Source: Lacibacter sp. H407
GTDB lineage: Bacteria > Bacteroidota > Bacteroidia > Chitinophagales > Chitinophagaceae
Direction of reading: 5' to 3'
NCBI RefSeq assembly: GCF_037892605.1
Contig: NZ_JBBKTU010000001.1
Span: 1,860,001 to 1,924,000 of the forward strand
DNA: 64,000 nucleotides
In this document: piece after piece, positions 53,143 through 60,584 of the stretch
Position numbering within the stretch: position 1 is the stretch's first letter
Layout: each line of letters opens with the position of its first letter
Position numbers and translations under genes: made by a program
Notes under the pieces: generated by a model
What the model was told of the DNA's origin: nothing
Database searches by the model: none
Seen by the model: only the letters and a program-made list of their open reading frames with translations

Positions 53143-53793
53143 ATGAAGCAATTGCACAATCTTAGTTTACATTTCATTAATAACGTGTTGCAGTTTGGTA
53201 ATAGATTCGTACTTCTTACTTCGTACTTCTTACTTCTTCTCTCCATTATTGCCTGCAACTCTAATCCTCGGCCACGACCAAAAGGTTATTTCCAGATCGA
53301 TTTTCCGGAGAAACAATACAAGCTTTTTGATGAGCCCGGATATCCTTACACATTTGAATATCCTGTGTATGGAAATGTATTAAAGGACAGTACTTTTTTT
53401 GAAAATCAACCCGAGAATCCATACTGGGTAAATCTTGATTTTCCTGAACTGGCAGGTCGTATACACATCAGCTATAAAGCCATTGGAGGGAATAACAAAT
53501 TCAGTAACCTTGTGGAAGATGCTTTTAAAATGACGAGTAAGCACAGTTTAAAAGCATCATCGATCGATGAAATTCCTGTGCAGGGTGGTGCAGGTGTAAC
53601 GGGTTTTGTATTTGATATTGGTGGCAATGCAGCTACCGGTAAACAATTTTTCGTGACCGATAGTACCAGCCATTTTTTAAGAGGTGCTCTATATTTTAAT
53701 ACAACCCCCAACTACGATTCCATCCGACCTGTTGAACAGTTTCTCTACAAAGACATGCAACATTTGATACAGACCTTGAAGTGGAGAGGTTGA
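53143..53793 (+). CDS. gldD: Gliding motility lipoprotein GldD
   Basis: A 216-residue lipoprotein required for gliding/type IX function in flavobacteria. The lipobox is SIIAC (Cys38), followed by NSNPRPRPKGYFQIDFPE, a strong GldD signature, then YPYTFEYPVYG and FPELAGRIHISYKAIGG. The ATG at 53143 follows the gldE stop by 5 bp. A heptad-repeat array encodes residues 22-33, the hydrophobic core of an unusually long signal peptide. Confidence 0.9.
   Translation: MKQLHNLSLHFINNVLQFGNRFVLLTSYFLLLLSIIACNSNPRPRPKGYFQIDFPEKQYKLFDEPGYPYTFEYPVYGNVLKDSTFFENQPENPYWVNLDFPELAGRIHISYKAIGGNNKFSNLVEDAFKMTSKHSLKASSIDEIPVQGGAGVTGFVFDIGGNAATGKQFFVTDSTSHFLRGALYFNTTPNYDSIRPVEQFLYKDMQHLIQTLKWRG
53206..53240. repeat. 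Heptad-repeat array inside the gldD signal-peptide region
   Basis: Five 7-bp units: TTCGTAC and TTCTTAC alternate twice, then TTCTTCT. The phase coincides with the codon frame at 53206 and the array is translated FVLLTSYFLLLL, the hydrophobic core of the signal peptide. Confidence 0.9.
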
Positions 53794-53869
53794 GTAATTG
53801 CTCGTTCCTCCGTTTTTTTCATTCTCATTCTTCCTGTTATTGTAATGAACGAATCAGCCATTACCGACT

Positions 53870-53877
53870 TATCTTTG
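53870..53877 (+). promoter_or_regulatory. -7 promoter box of the DUF3109-lutB-deacetylase operon
   Basis: TATCTTTG matches TAnnTTTG and ends 4 bp before the ATG at 53882, so the mRNA would be leaderless. Confidence 0.6.
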
Positions 53878-53881
53878 CCGC

Positions 53882-54475
53882 ATGATAGCGATTGAAAATA
53901 TATTCATCAGCGATGAGGTTGTTGAGGAGCAGTTTGTTTGCGATCTGCACAAATGCAAAGGCGGCTGTTGTATTGATGGCGATGCAGGTGCACCGCTCAC
54001 GAATGAGGAGTTGGAAGAAGTGAACGCAGCTATTGTACACGTTAAACATTTACTTACCAAAGAAGGACAACTGGTAATTGAAACAGAAGGAAATTATACA
54101 TACGATCGGGAATTTGGCTGGGTAACGCCCACCATCAGCAATGGAATGTGTGCGTATGGTTTAGTGAATGAACAAGGAATTGTAAAGTGTTCGTTTGAGC
54201 AAGTATACAATGAAGGAAAGATCAAGTGGAAAAAACCAATTTCTTGTCACTTGTATCCGATCAAGATCAGTAAGAGCGAAAACACCGATCAGGAATATGT
54301 GAATTACGAGCCACGTGACCCGATGTGTAACCCCGGCTGTGCGTTGGGACAAAAACTGAAAGTGCCTACGTATGTTTTTTTGAAAGAGGCCATCGTTCGC
54401 AAGTATGGTGAAGAATTTTATGAAGTGCTGACGCAGATCGCAGATCAGTACTATTCCAACAAATCAAATAAGTAA
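53882..54475 (+). CDS. DUF3109 family cysteine-rich protein
   Basis: A 197-residue protein of the DUF3109 (YkgJ-like) family. The cysteine pattern is visible: CDLHKCKGGCCIDGD near residue 20, single cysteines in NGMCAYGL, VKCSFEQ and ISCHLYPI, and PMCNPGCALG near residue 150. These probably hold a metal or Fe-S cluster. Function is unproven. It is the first gene of a three-gene unit (9 bp to lutB, then 8 bp to the deacetylase-like gene). Confidence 0.88.
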   Translation: MIAIENIFISDEVVEEQFVCDLHKCKGGCCIDGDAGAPLTNEELEEVNAAIVHVKHLLTKEGQLVIETEGNYTYDREFGWVTPTISNGMCAYGLVNEQGIVKCSFEQVYNEGKIKWKKPISCHLYPIKISKSENTDQEYVNYEPRDPMCNPGCALGQKLKVPTYVFLKEAIVRKYGEEFYEVLTQIADQYYSNKSNK

Positions 54476-54484
54476 CTTTAACGC

Positions 54485-55861
54485 ATGAGCCAGACTGCCG
54501 ATAAATTTTTAGCGAAGAGTACCATCAAGTCTGCCGACCTGGATCACAGGCGTACGATCAATTTCAATATTGGCAAATACAATGCAAAAGTGCCGGAAGG
54601 GAAACAGCAGTTTACACAAATGCTTACTGCACGTGAACGTGCAAAGAATGTGAAATGGCGTGCATTGGAAACACTGGATCAGCAACTCGAAGAATTTGAA
54701 TTGCAGTTTACACGTCGTGGCGGCAAAGTGATCTGGGCCGAAACTGCACAACAGGCTTGCGATGAAATTCTGAAAATATGTGAAGCACGAAATTGTAAAA
54801 CATTGGTGAAGAGTAAGAGCATGGTAACAGAAGAAATTCACCTGAACGATTTCCTTGAAAAAAATAATATTGAGAGTGTTGAAACAGATTTGGGTGAATA
54901 CATTCAGCAATTGGATGGCGAAGCGCCTTATCATATTGTTACACCCGCCATGCATAAAAGCAAGGAAGATGTGGCGAAATTATTTGCTGAAAAATTGGGA
55001 ACTGACCCGAAAGCAACTCCAGAACAATTAACGTTGGTTGCACGAAAAATACTTCGTGAAAAATATGTACAGGCAGAAGTAGGTGTAACGGGTGCCAATT
55101 TTATTCTGGCTGATGTTGGTGGTATTGCTGTAACAGAAAATGAAGGCAATGCGAGATTGAGTTGTGCATTTCCGAAAACGCATATCGTTGTTGTTGGTAT
55201 TGAAAAAATGTTACCGAGCATGCATGATCTTGGTTTGTTCTGGCCATTGCTTGCAACATACGGAACAGGTCAGCAGGTAACAGTCTACAACAGCATCGTG
55301 CTCGGACCAAAGCAACCCGGTGAAACAGATGGTCCTGAAGAAATGGTGGTGATCTTATTGGACAATGGACGGACAAATGTGTTGAAGAATCCTGTTACAA
55401 GAGAAAGTTTGTATTGCATCCGTTGTGGCGCATGTTTAAATGCTTGCCCTGTTTATAAAAATATTGGTGGTCATAGTTATGGTGCAACGTATAGCGGACC
55501 CATTGGAAAAGTGATCACACCGCATTTAAATGACCTGGATGAATACAAACATCTGAGTTATGCATCATCGCTTTGTGGTAACTGCACAGAAGTTTGTCCG
55601 GTGCGGATTAATTTGCATGAACTCTTATTGGAGAATCGTCACGAAGCAGTAGAACAAGGTTTCTCTTCGTTCGGTGAACGCATGGCATGGAAAGTATGGA
55701 AGCGTGCTTCATTAAGTCGTAAGATGATGAACATGGGCAACAGCAAAATCAAAAACTGGGTGATCAACAAATTTGTGAAAGACTGGACTAAACATCGTGG
55801 CCCCATGAATTTCCCTGAAAAAAGTTTCAACCAGCTTTGGCAGGAACGTAACGGGAAGTAA
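54485..55861 (+). CDS. lutB: LutB/LldF family lactate-oxidation iron-sulfur protein
   Basis: A 458-residue protein. An N-terminal LUD domain (about residues 60-290; SKSMVTEEIHLNDFLEKNNI; ADVGGIAVTENEGNARLS) is followed by two [4Fe-4S] motifs, CIRCGACLNACPVYKNIGG and CGNCTEVCPVRINLHELL. LutB works with LutA and LutC to oxidise L-lactate to pyruvate. Neither lutA nor lutC is adjacent; here lutB lies in an operon with DUF3109 and deacetylase-like genes, so complex formation would need genes elsewhere. Confidence 0.9.
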   Translation: MSQTADKFLAKSTIKSADLDHRRTINFNIGKYNAKVPEGKQQFTQMLTARERAKNVKWRALETLDQQLEEFELQFTRRGGKVIWAETAQQACDEILKICEARNCKTLVKSKSMVTEEIHLNDFLEKNNIESVETDLGEYIQQLDGEAPYHIVTPAMHKSKEDVAKLFAEKLGTDPKATPEQLTLVARKILREKYVQAEVGVTGANFILADVGGIAVTENEGNARLSCAFPKTHIVVVGIEKMLPSMHDLGLFWPLLATYGTGQQVTVYNSIVLGPKQPGETDGPEEMVVILLDNGRTNVLKNPVTRESLYCIRCGACLNACPVYKNIGGHSYGATYSGPIGKVITPHLNDLDEYKHLSYASSLCGNCTEVCPVRINLHELLLENRHEAVEQGFSSFGERMAWKVWKRASLSRKMMNMGNSKIKNWVINKFVKDWTKHRGPMNFPEKSFNQLWQERNGK

Positions 55862-55869
55862 CTTGAAGC

Positions 55870-57159
55870 ATGCTTGTTTACACAGCACATATTACTCCAC
55901 GCATTTCTTACATTCTGCAGTATTTCAATGAACAGTTATTGGTAGATGCTGAGTTGACAGATGATGTAGAACATTATCGCTCATACACTGGTAACAAACT
56001 GAATTATTCTGATGAGCGGATTGATGCTGCAGAGTTTTACATCAAGCCGATTGGATTATTGCAGCAGGATTTTATCCGTAAGCAAAAAATACAATGCTTT
56101 GATTGGAACGGTGTTAAAGCATTTTTTCAAACGGATGATGATCTTGGGTTTGATGTATTCGCTGCCGTGTTTTTTCTCATTACCCGTTACGAAGAATATA
56201 CCGAATCTGAACCGGATGAATATGGCCGCTATGCTCATTGGAATTCATTAGCATGGAAAGAAGGGTTCTTAAATCAACCATTGGTTGATATTTGGTTGAT
56301 TGCATTCGGCAAAGGACTAAAGATAAAGTTCCCATCACTCGCCATTCACCACTCACCATTCACCTTTGTTCCCACTTACGATATTGATATTGCCTGGAGT
56401 TACAAACACAAAGGCTTTTGGCGAAGTGTGGGTGCATCGCTTAACCATCCTTCATCTATTCCAAAACGATTAAGTGTATTAAGCGGCAAAGAAAAAGACC
56501 CGTTTGATTCATACGATTGGATCAACGATTTGCATCAGCAATATGAATTGAACCCAATCTTTTTCTTTTTAGTAGCAAGGGATAAAAGTGAATACGATAA
56601 AAATATTTCTCCTGCAAAACCTCCGTTGCAACAGTTGATCCGCTCTGCTGCTGAGAAAGCGACAATTGGGCTGCATCCATCAGTACAAAGCAATGTAAAC
56701 AAAGCGTTGCTGTTAAAAGAACGAGATGAATTGCAATGGATCAGCCGGAAAGAAATCAAACATACACGTTCTCATTATATCCGTTTTCATTTACCACATT
56801 CGTTTCAGGAATTGATCGCTGCCGGTTTTACAGATGAATACAGTATGGGTTACGGTACTGTGAATGGCTTCCGTGCATCTACTTCGCATTCATATTTGTG
56901 GTACGACTTAGAAAGAGAAGAATCTACATCACTCCGTATTCATCCATTTGCATATATGGAAGCCAATTCGTTTTATGAATTACGTCATTCACCTGAAGAA
57001 GCGTTGGCAGAAGCAAAACAGTTAGCAGAAGAGGTGAAAAAAGTTGGCGGTACTTTTATTACAATTTTTCACAACCACATGTTGGGAACTGATCCGATGT
57101 TTAACGGATGGAAGGAGATGTATGAAGCATTGGTAGCTGAAGTACGAGGTACGATGTAA
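55870..57159 (+). CDS. Polysaccharide deacetylase-family protein with N-terminal DUF7033-type domain
   Basis: A 429-residue soluble protein. The first 160 residues resemble the DUF7033-type domain (DDLGFDVFAAVFFLITRYEEY; YGRYAHWNSLAWKEGFLNQP), followed by a NodB-like barrel (FVPTYDIDIAW with Asp171/Asp173; TIGLHPSVQSN; KHTRSHYIRFH; FITIFHNHMLGTDP). The classical TFDDGP motif is altered to TYDIDI. Residues 156-165 are encoded by a heptad-repeat array, and a second array supplies the last codons and stop. Third gene of the DUF3109-lutB unit; substrate unknown. Confidence 0.82.
   Translation: MLVYTAHITPRISYILQYFNEQLLVDAELTDDVEHYRSYTGNKLNYSDERIDAAEFYIKPIGLLQQDFIRKQKIQCFDWNGVKAFFQTDDDLGFDVFAAVFFLITRYEEYTESEPDEYGRYAHWNSLAWKEGFLNQPLVDIWLIAFGKGLKIKFPSLAIHHSPFTFVPTYDIDIAWSYKHKGFWRSVGASLNHPSSIPKRLSVLSGKEKDPFDSYDWINDLHQQYELNPIFFFLVARDKSEYDKNISPAKPPLQQLIRSAAEKATIGLHPSVQSNVNKALLLKERDELQWISRKEIKHTRSHYIRFHLPHSFQELIAAGFTDEYSMGYGTVNGFRASTSHSYLWYDLEREESTSLRIHPFAYMEANSFYELRHSPEEALAEAKQLAEEVKKVGGTFITIFHNHMLGTDPMFNGWKEMYEALVAEVRGTM
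56336..56363. repeat. Heptad-repeat array in frame inside the deacetylase-like gene
   Basis: Four 7-bp units: CACTCGC, CATTCAC, CACTCAC, CATTCAC. It is translated SLAIHHSPFT at the junction of the two domains. The first 23 bp are identical to an array 837 bp downstream. Confidence 0.88.
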
Positions 57160-57200
57160 GAAGTACGCAACGCACTCGCCATTCACCACTCACCACTTGC
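57140..57200. repeat. Double heptad-repeat array spanning the stop of the deacetylase-like gene
   Basis: The first block (57140-57167) has AAGTACG, AGGTACG, ATGTAAG, AAGTACG and includes the stop codon at 57157-57159. After five bases the second block (57173-57200) has CACTCGC, CATTCAC, CACTCAC, CACTTGC. It fills the convergent gap up to the rluF stop at 57205. Confidence 0.9.
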
Positions 57201-57204
57201 TTTC

Positions 57205-57939
57205 TTATTGATCATTCTTCGAACCTTCCAGCATCTGCATTAACTCTTTCATTTCAGGATCGCTCAGGTAGCGCCATTTTCCCACAGCAATATTTCCCAA
57301 TTGAATATTCATGATTCGTACACGACGCAGGCTCACCACTTCGTAATCAAATGCTTCGCACATGCGACGGATCTGACGGTTCAATCCTTGTTTGAGAATG
57401 ATGGAAAAACTTTTGCCACTCAACGTACGCACCTTACAGGGAAGCGTAGTGGTATTGAGAATATGTACGCCCTTGCTCATCTTTGCAGCAAAATCGGGCG
57501 TTAGTTTTTTGTTGACTGTAACAATGTATTCCTTCTCGTGCTCATTGCCTGCACGCAGAATTTTATTAACGATATCGCCATTGTTGGTAAGGAAAATCAA
57601 CCCTTCCGAATCTTTATCCAACCGACCGATTGGAAATATTCGTTTGGGATGATTGATAAAACGGATGATATTGGTGCGGTCTTTTTCATCGGTGGTTGAA
57701 GTGATGTTCAACGGTTTGTTGAATGCAATGATAAACTGATCCTGCTTTGCTGTTGACTTCACTTTCAGTAACTCATCATCAATGTACACTTTATCTTTTG
57801 ATGAAACTCTTGTGCCGGTCAATGCAATATTTCCATTCACTACCACACGTGCCTGATCGATCAGTTTATCTGCTTCACGACGTGAGCAGTAACCCGTAGC
57901 GCTGATGTATTTATTGAGACTGATCTTCTCTTCGGCCAT
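57205..57939 (-). CDS. rluF: 23S rRNA pseudouridine synthase, RluF type
   Basis: A 244-residue enzyme. An S4 RNA-binding domain (residues about 5-65; SLNKYISATGYCSRREADKLI) precedes the synthase domain, with catalytic aspartate in FPIGRLDKDSEGLIFLTNNGD and QGLNRQIRRMCEAFDYEV. The sequence is closest to RluF, which modifies U2604 near the peptidyl transferase centre, though RluB/RluE-type specificity cannot be fully excluded. A -7 box lies 5 bp before the ATG. Confidence 0.88.
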   Translation of the reverse strand: MAEEKISLNKYISATGYCSRREADKLIDQARVVVNGNIALTGTRVSSKDKVYIDDELLKVKSTAKQDQFIIAFNKPLNITSTTDEKDRTNIIRFINHPKRIFPIGRLDKDSEGLIFLTNNGDIVNKILRAGNEHEKEYIVTVNKKLTPDFAAKMSKGVHILNTTTLPCKVRTLSGKSFSIILKQGLNRQIRRMCEAFDYEVVSLRRVRIMNIQLGNIAVGKWRYLSDPEMKELMQMLEGSKNDQ

Positions 57940-57943
57940 GTGT

Positions 57944-57951
57944 CAAAAGTA
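57944..57951 (-). promoter_or_regulatory. -7 promoter box of rluF
   Basis: Reads TACTTTTG on the minus strand, an exact TAnnTTTG match, 4 bp before the ATG at 57939; the mRNA would be leaderless. Confidence 0.6.
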
Positions 57952-57958
57952 AGGAGGA

Positions 57959-58963
57959 TTAATTATCTGCAACGTCCCGTTGCTCTTCAGCTGTTTTCTT
58001 AAATGCTTTATTAACGAGGTAAACGCCTAACAATGTGACCAAGCCGCCGATTGTTAATGTAAGCGTAAGCTTCTCTCCAAATATCATGGCACCAAATAGT
58101 ACAGCTACTACCGGGTTAATATAAGCGTAGATACTTGCCTGTTCCGTTGGTAAATTTTGCAGTGCATACAAGTAACAAATGAATGCAATGACGGAACCAA
58201 ACACAACCAGGTAACCAATAGCAGCCCACGACTGCCAGGGGATTTCAGTAAGCGGTAAAAAGTTTTTATCAGTAGCTGAAATACCAAATAAGGCAATGCC
58301 TGCTATCACCATTTGAAAACCCAAACCAAAATAGGGATTGAACTTAGCAGCTTGTTGTTTGGTGTACAATGAACCGAATGCCCATGTCCATGTGGCGATG
58401 AGTGAAATTAAAATACCGAAGCGAAAACCGGGATCAAAAAAATCGTGCAGGTGTTCGTAGAAGATCACACATACACCTCCAAAACCAATCATTAAACCAA
58501 GTATTGCTTTAGCAGGAATTTTACCTTTTGATGTAAACAAACCAATGATCACTAACCACAGTGGGAAGATGGCGCCCATAATTGCACCAAGCCCCGATGA
58601 AATAAATTTTAAACCCCATGTACTTAAGCCATTACTGAGTACAAAATTTAATACAGATAATATCAATAATGGAATAAGTTCTTTGCCTCTCGGAAACTGA
58701 GCGCCTTTCGCAATAAAGAAGATCATGTAACAAAGTCCGCCGAGTAATTGACGGATACCCGCCAGCTCCAATGCAGGCATGTGCCGCACCCCTTCTTTGG
58801 AAGCGATCCATGTTGTACCCCATAACACACATACAATGGCAAGTGCAAAAATGGCTTTGGCTCTTGTTCCTTTTTTCCGGATGGTCAAAGGATTAAATAC
58901 TGCTAAACTTTTGATGGTATCAGCAGAAAATGTAAAGGCTTTATTGATGTCGAGTTTGGGCAT
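57959..58963 (-). CDS. EamA/DMT-superfamily membrane transporter
   Basis: A 334-residue protein with ten predicted helices in two EamA halves (IFALAIVCVLWGTTWIASKEG; FGSVIAFICYLYALQNLPTE; YAYINPVVAVLFGAMIFGEK). The N-terminus carries an extra basic segment of about 35 residues. These are drug/metabolite exporters of the inner membrane; the substrate is unknown. Its ATG shares one base with the purH stop (TAATG), so translation is coupled to purH. Confidence 0.87.
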   Translation of the reverse strand: MPKLDINKAFTFSADTIKSLAVFNPLTIRKKGTRAKAIFALAIVCVLWGTTWIASKEGVRHMPALELAGIRQLLGGLCYMIFFIAKGAQFPRGKELIPLLILSVLNFVLSNGLSTWGLKFISSGLGAIMGAIFPLWLVIIGLFTSKGKIPAKAILGLMIGFGGVCVIFYEHLHDFFDPGFRFGILISLIATWTWAFGSLYTKQQAAKFNPYFGLGFQMVIAGIALFGISATDKNFLPLTEIPWQSWAAIGYLVVFGSVIAFICYLYALQNLPTEQASIYAYINPVVAVLFGAMIFGEKLTLTLTIGGLVTLLGVYLVNKAFKKTAEEQRDVADN

Positions 58964-60465
58964 TAATGTTTAAAGTGACGCATTCCGGTTATCACCATTG
59001 CCAGATTATTTTGTTTGCAATAATCGATCGAATCATTATCACGAATTGAACCACCCGGTTGAATAAAAGCTGTGATGCCGGCTGCATGTCCTAATTGCAC
59101 ACAATCATTGAATGGGAAAAATGCATCACTCGCCATTACCGCACCGGTTAAATCAAAATTGAATTGTTTTGCTTTCTCCACCGATTGACGAAGCGAATCA
59201 ATACGGCTTGTTTGTCCGCAACCTTTACCCACCAGTTGTTTATTCTTTACCAATGCAATGGCATTCGATTTTAAATGTTTGCAGATGAGGTTTGCAAAAA
59301 CCAGATCATCTTTTTCTGCAGCAGTAGTTGTTCGGTCACCGGCTTCTTTCCATTCAGTATAATTGCCTTCATCCAAACCTTGCACCAATACTCCATTCAG
59401 TAATGATTTGTATTGTTCTTTTGTTTTCGGTTGATCTTTCAACTGAAGAAGAATACGGTTCTTCTTCGATTTTAATACGTCCAATGCATCAGCAGCAAAC
59501 GAAGGCGCAATCAATACCTCAAAGAAAATTTCATTGATGGCTTCAGCAGTTGCTTTATCAATTTCACCATTGCAAACTAATACGCCGCCAAATGCACTTT
59601 CAGGATCACCGGCCAATGCAGTATCCCAACTGTCTTTTACTGTTGCACGTTGTGCAACGCCGCATACGTTGGTATGTTTGATAATAGCAAACGTTGTATC
59701 TGTAAATTCTTTGATGAGTTGCACAGCAGCGTCTACATCAACCAGATTATTATACGAAAGATCTTTACCGTTCAGTTGTGTAAATAATTCATCGAGGTTA
59801 CCAAAGAACCTTGCACTCTGATGCGGGTTCTCACCATAACGCATGATCTTTTCTTCTTTGTTGAAAGGTGTTTCAACAGCAGATTGGTGGAAATAGTTAG
59901 AGATCGCTGTATCGTATGCAGTACATACATCAAATGCTTTGATGGCAAATGCTCTACGTTGCTCATAACTTGTTTCACCATTTTGCTCACGCAATATATT
60001 TTCTAATACAGCATATTCTTTCTTTGCTGCCAACACCACAACGTCTTTATGATTTTTACCGGCAGCACGGATCATCGATGGTCCGCCGATATCAATTTTT
60101 TCAATGATCGCTTTTTCATCTGTTGTTGAAGCAACGGTTTCTTCAAACGGGTAGAGATCAACAATTACCAGATCAAGTTCCGGAATATTGTATTGTTTCA
60201 TTTCAGCTAAATGCTGTTCATCATCTCTTTTTCCAAGAATACCACCAAACACAGAAGGATGCAGGGTTTTCACACGGCCTCCCAAAATGGAAGGGTAAGT
60301 TGTGAGGTTTTCAACGGGAACAACTGGGATTCCCAGTTGTTCAATAAACTGTTGGGTACCGCCGGTTGAGTAAATGGTTACATTCTGTTCGTGTAAAAGC
60401 TGAACTAATGAATCCAGACCATCTTTGTAAAAAACTGAAATAAGCGCTGCTTGAATCTTCTTCAT
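58963..60465 (-). CDS. purH: Bifunctional AICAR formyltransferase/IMP cyclohydrolase
   Basis: A 500-residue enzyme for the last two steps of IMP synthesis. The N-terminal cyclohydrolase domain has TIYSTGGTQQFIEQLGIPV and GGRVKTLHPSVFGGIL. The C-terminal transformylase has RYGENPHQSARFFG, KDLSYNNLVDVDAAVQLI, IKHTNVCGVAQ (usually KHTNPCGVA), DPESAFGGVLVCN and ASDAFFPFNDCVQLGHAAGI with the C-terminal ITGMRHFKH. The ATG at 60465 gives the standard N-terminus. It has a leader of about 100 bases with a repeat hairpin. Confidence 0.97.
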   Translation of the reverse strand: MKKIQAALISVFYKDGLDSLVQLLHEQNVTIYSTGGTQQFIEQLGIPVVPVENLTTYPSILGGRVKTLHPSVFGGILGKRDDEQHLAEMKQYNIPELDLVIVDLYPFEETVASTTDEKAIIEKIDIGGPSMIRAAGKNHKDVVVLAAKKEYAVLENILREQNGETSYEQRRAFAIKAFDVCTAYDTAISNYFHQSAVETPFNKEEKIMRYGENPHQSARFFGNLDELFTQLNGKDLSYNNLVDVDAAVQLIKEFTDTTFAIIKHTNVCGVAQRATVKDSWDTALAGDPESAFGGVLVCNGEIDKATAEAINEIFFEVLIAPSFAADALDVLKSKKNRILLQLKDQPKTKEQYKSLLNGVLVQGLDEGNYTEWKEAGDRTTTAAEKDDLVFANLICKHLKSNAIALVKNKQLVGKGCGQTSRIDSLRQSVEKAKQFNFDLTGAVMASDAFFPFNDCVQLGHAAGITAFIQPGGSIRDNDSIDYCKQNNLAMVITGMRHFKH

Positions 60466-60482
60466 AAATGTGGTTGATTGGC

Positions 60483-60554
60483 GCCACCCAGACGCTAAGT
60501 CACGAAGAAACACGAGGAAAGCGTTAGTGTTTGGAGACTTTTTGTCTTTGTGGC
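60483..60554. repeat. CTTTGTG-type repeat hairpin in the purH leader
   Basis: GCCACCCAGAC (60483-60493) pairs with GTCTTTGTGGC (60544-60554) at 9 of 11 positions. The spacer holds ACGAAGAAACACGAGG-type sequence, related in style to the repeat at 17128-17217. It lies between the putative purH promoter and the ATG. Confidence 0.5.
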
Positions 60555-60571
60555 AAGACTTTTAGAAGCCG

Positions 60572-60579
60572 CAAAGGTA
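60572..60579 (-). promoter_or_regulatory. Putative -7 promoter box of purH
   Basis: Reads TACCTTTG on the minus strand, an exact TAnnTTTG match, right after the comEC stop and about 107 bp before the purH ATG. Confidence 0.45.
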
Positions 60580-60584
60580 GGGGT

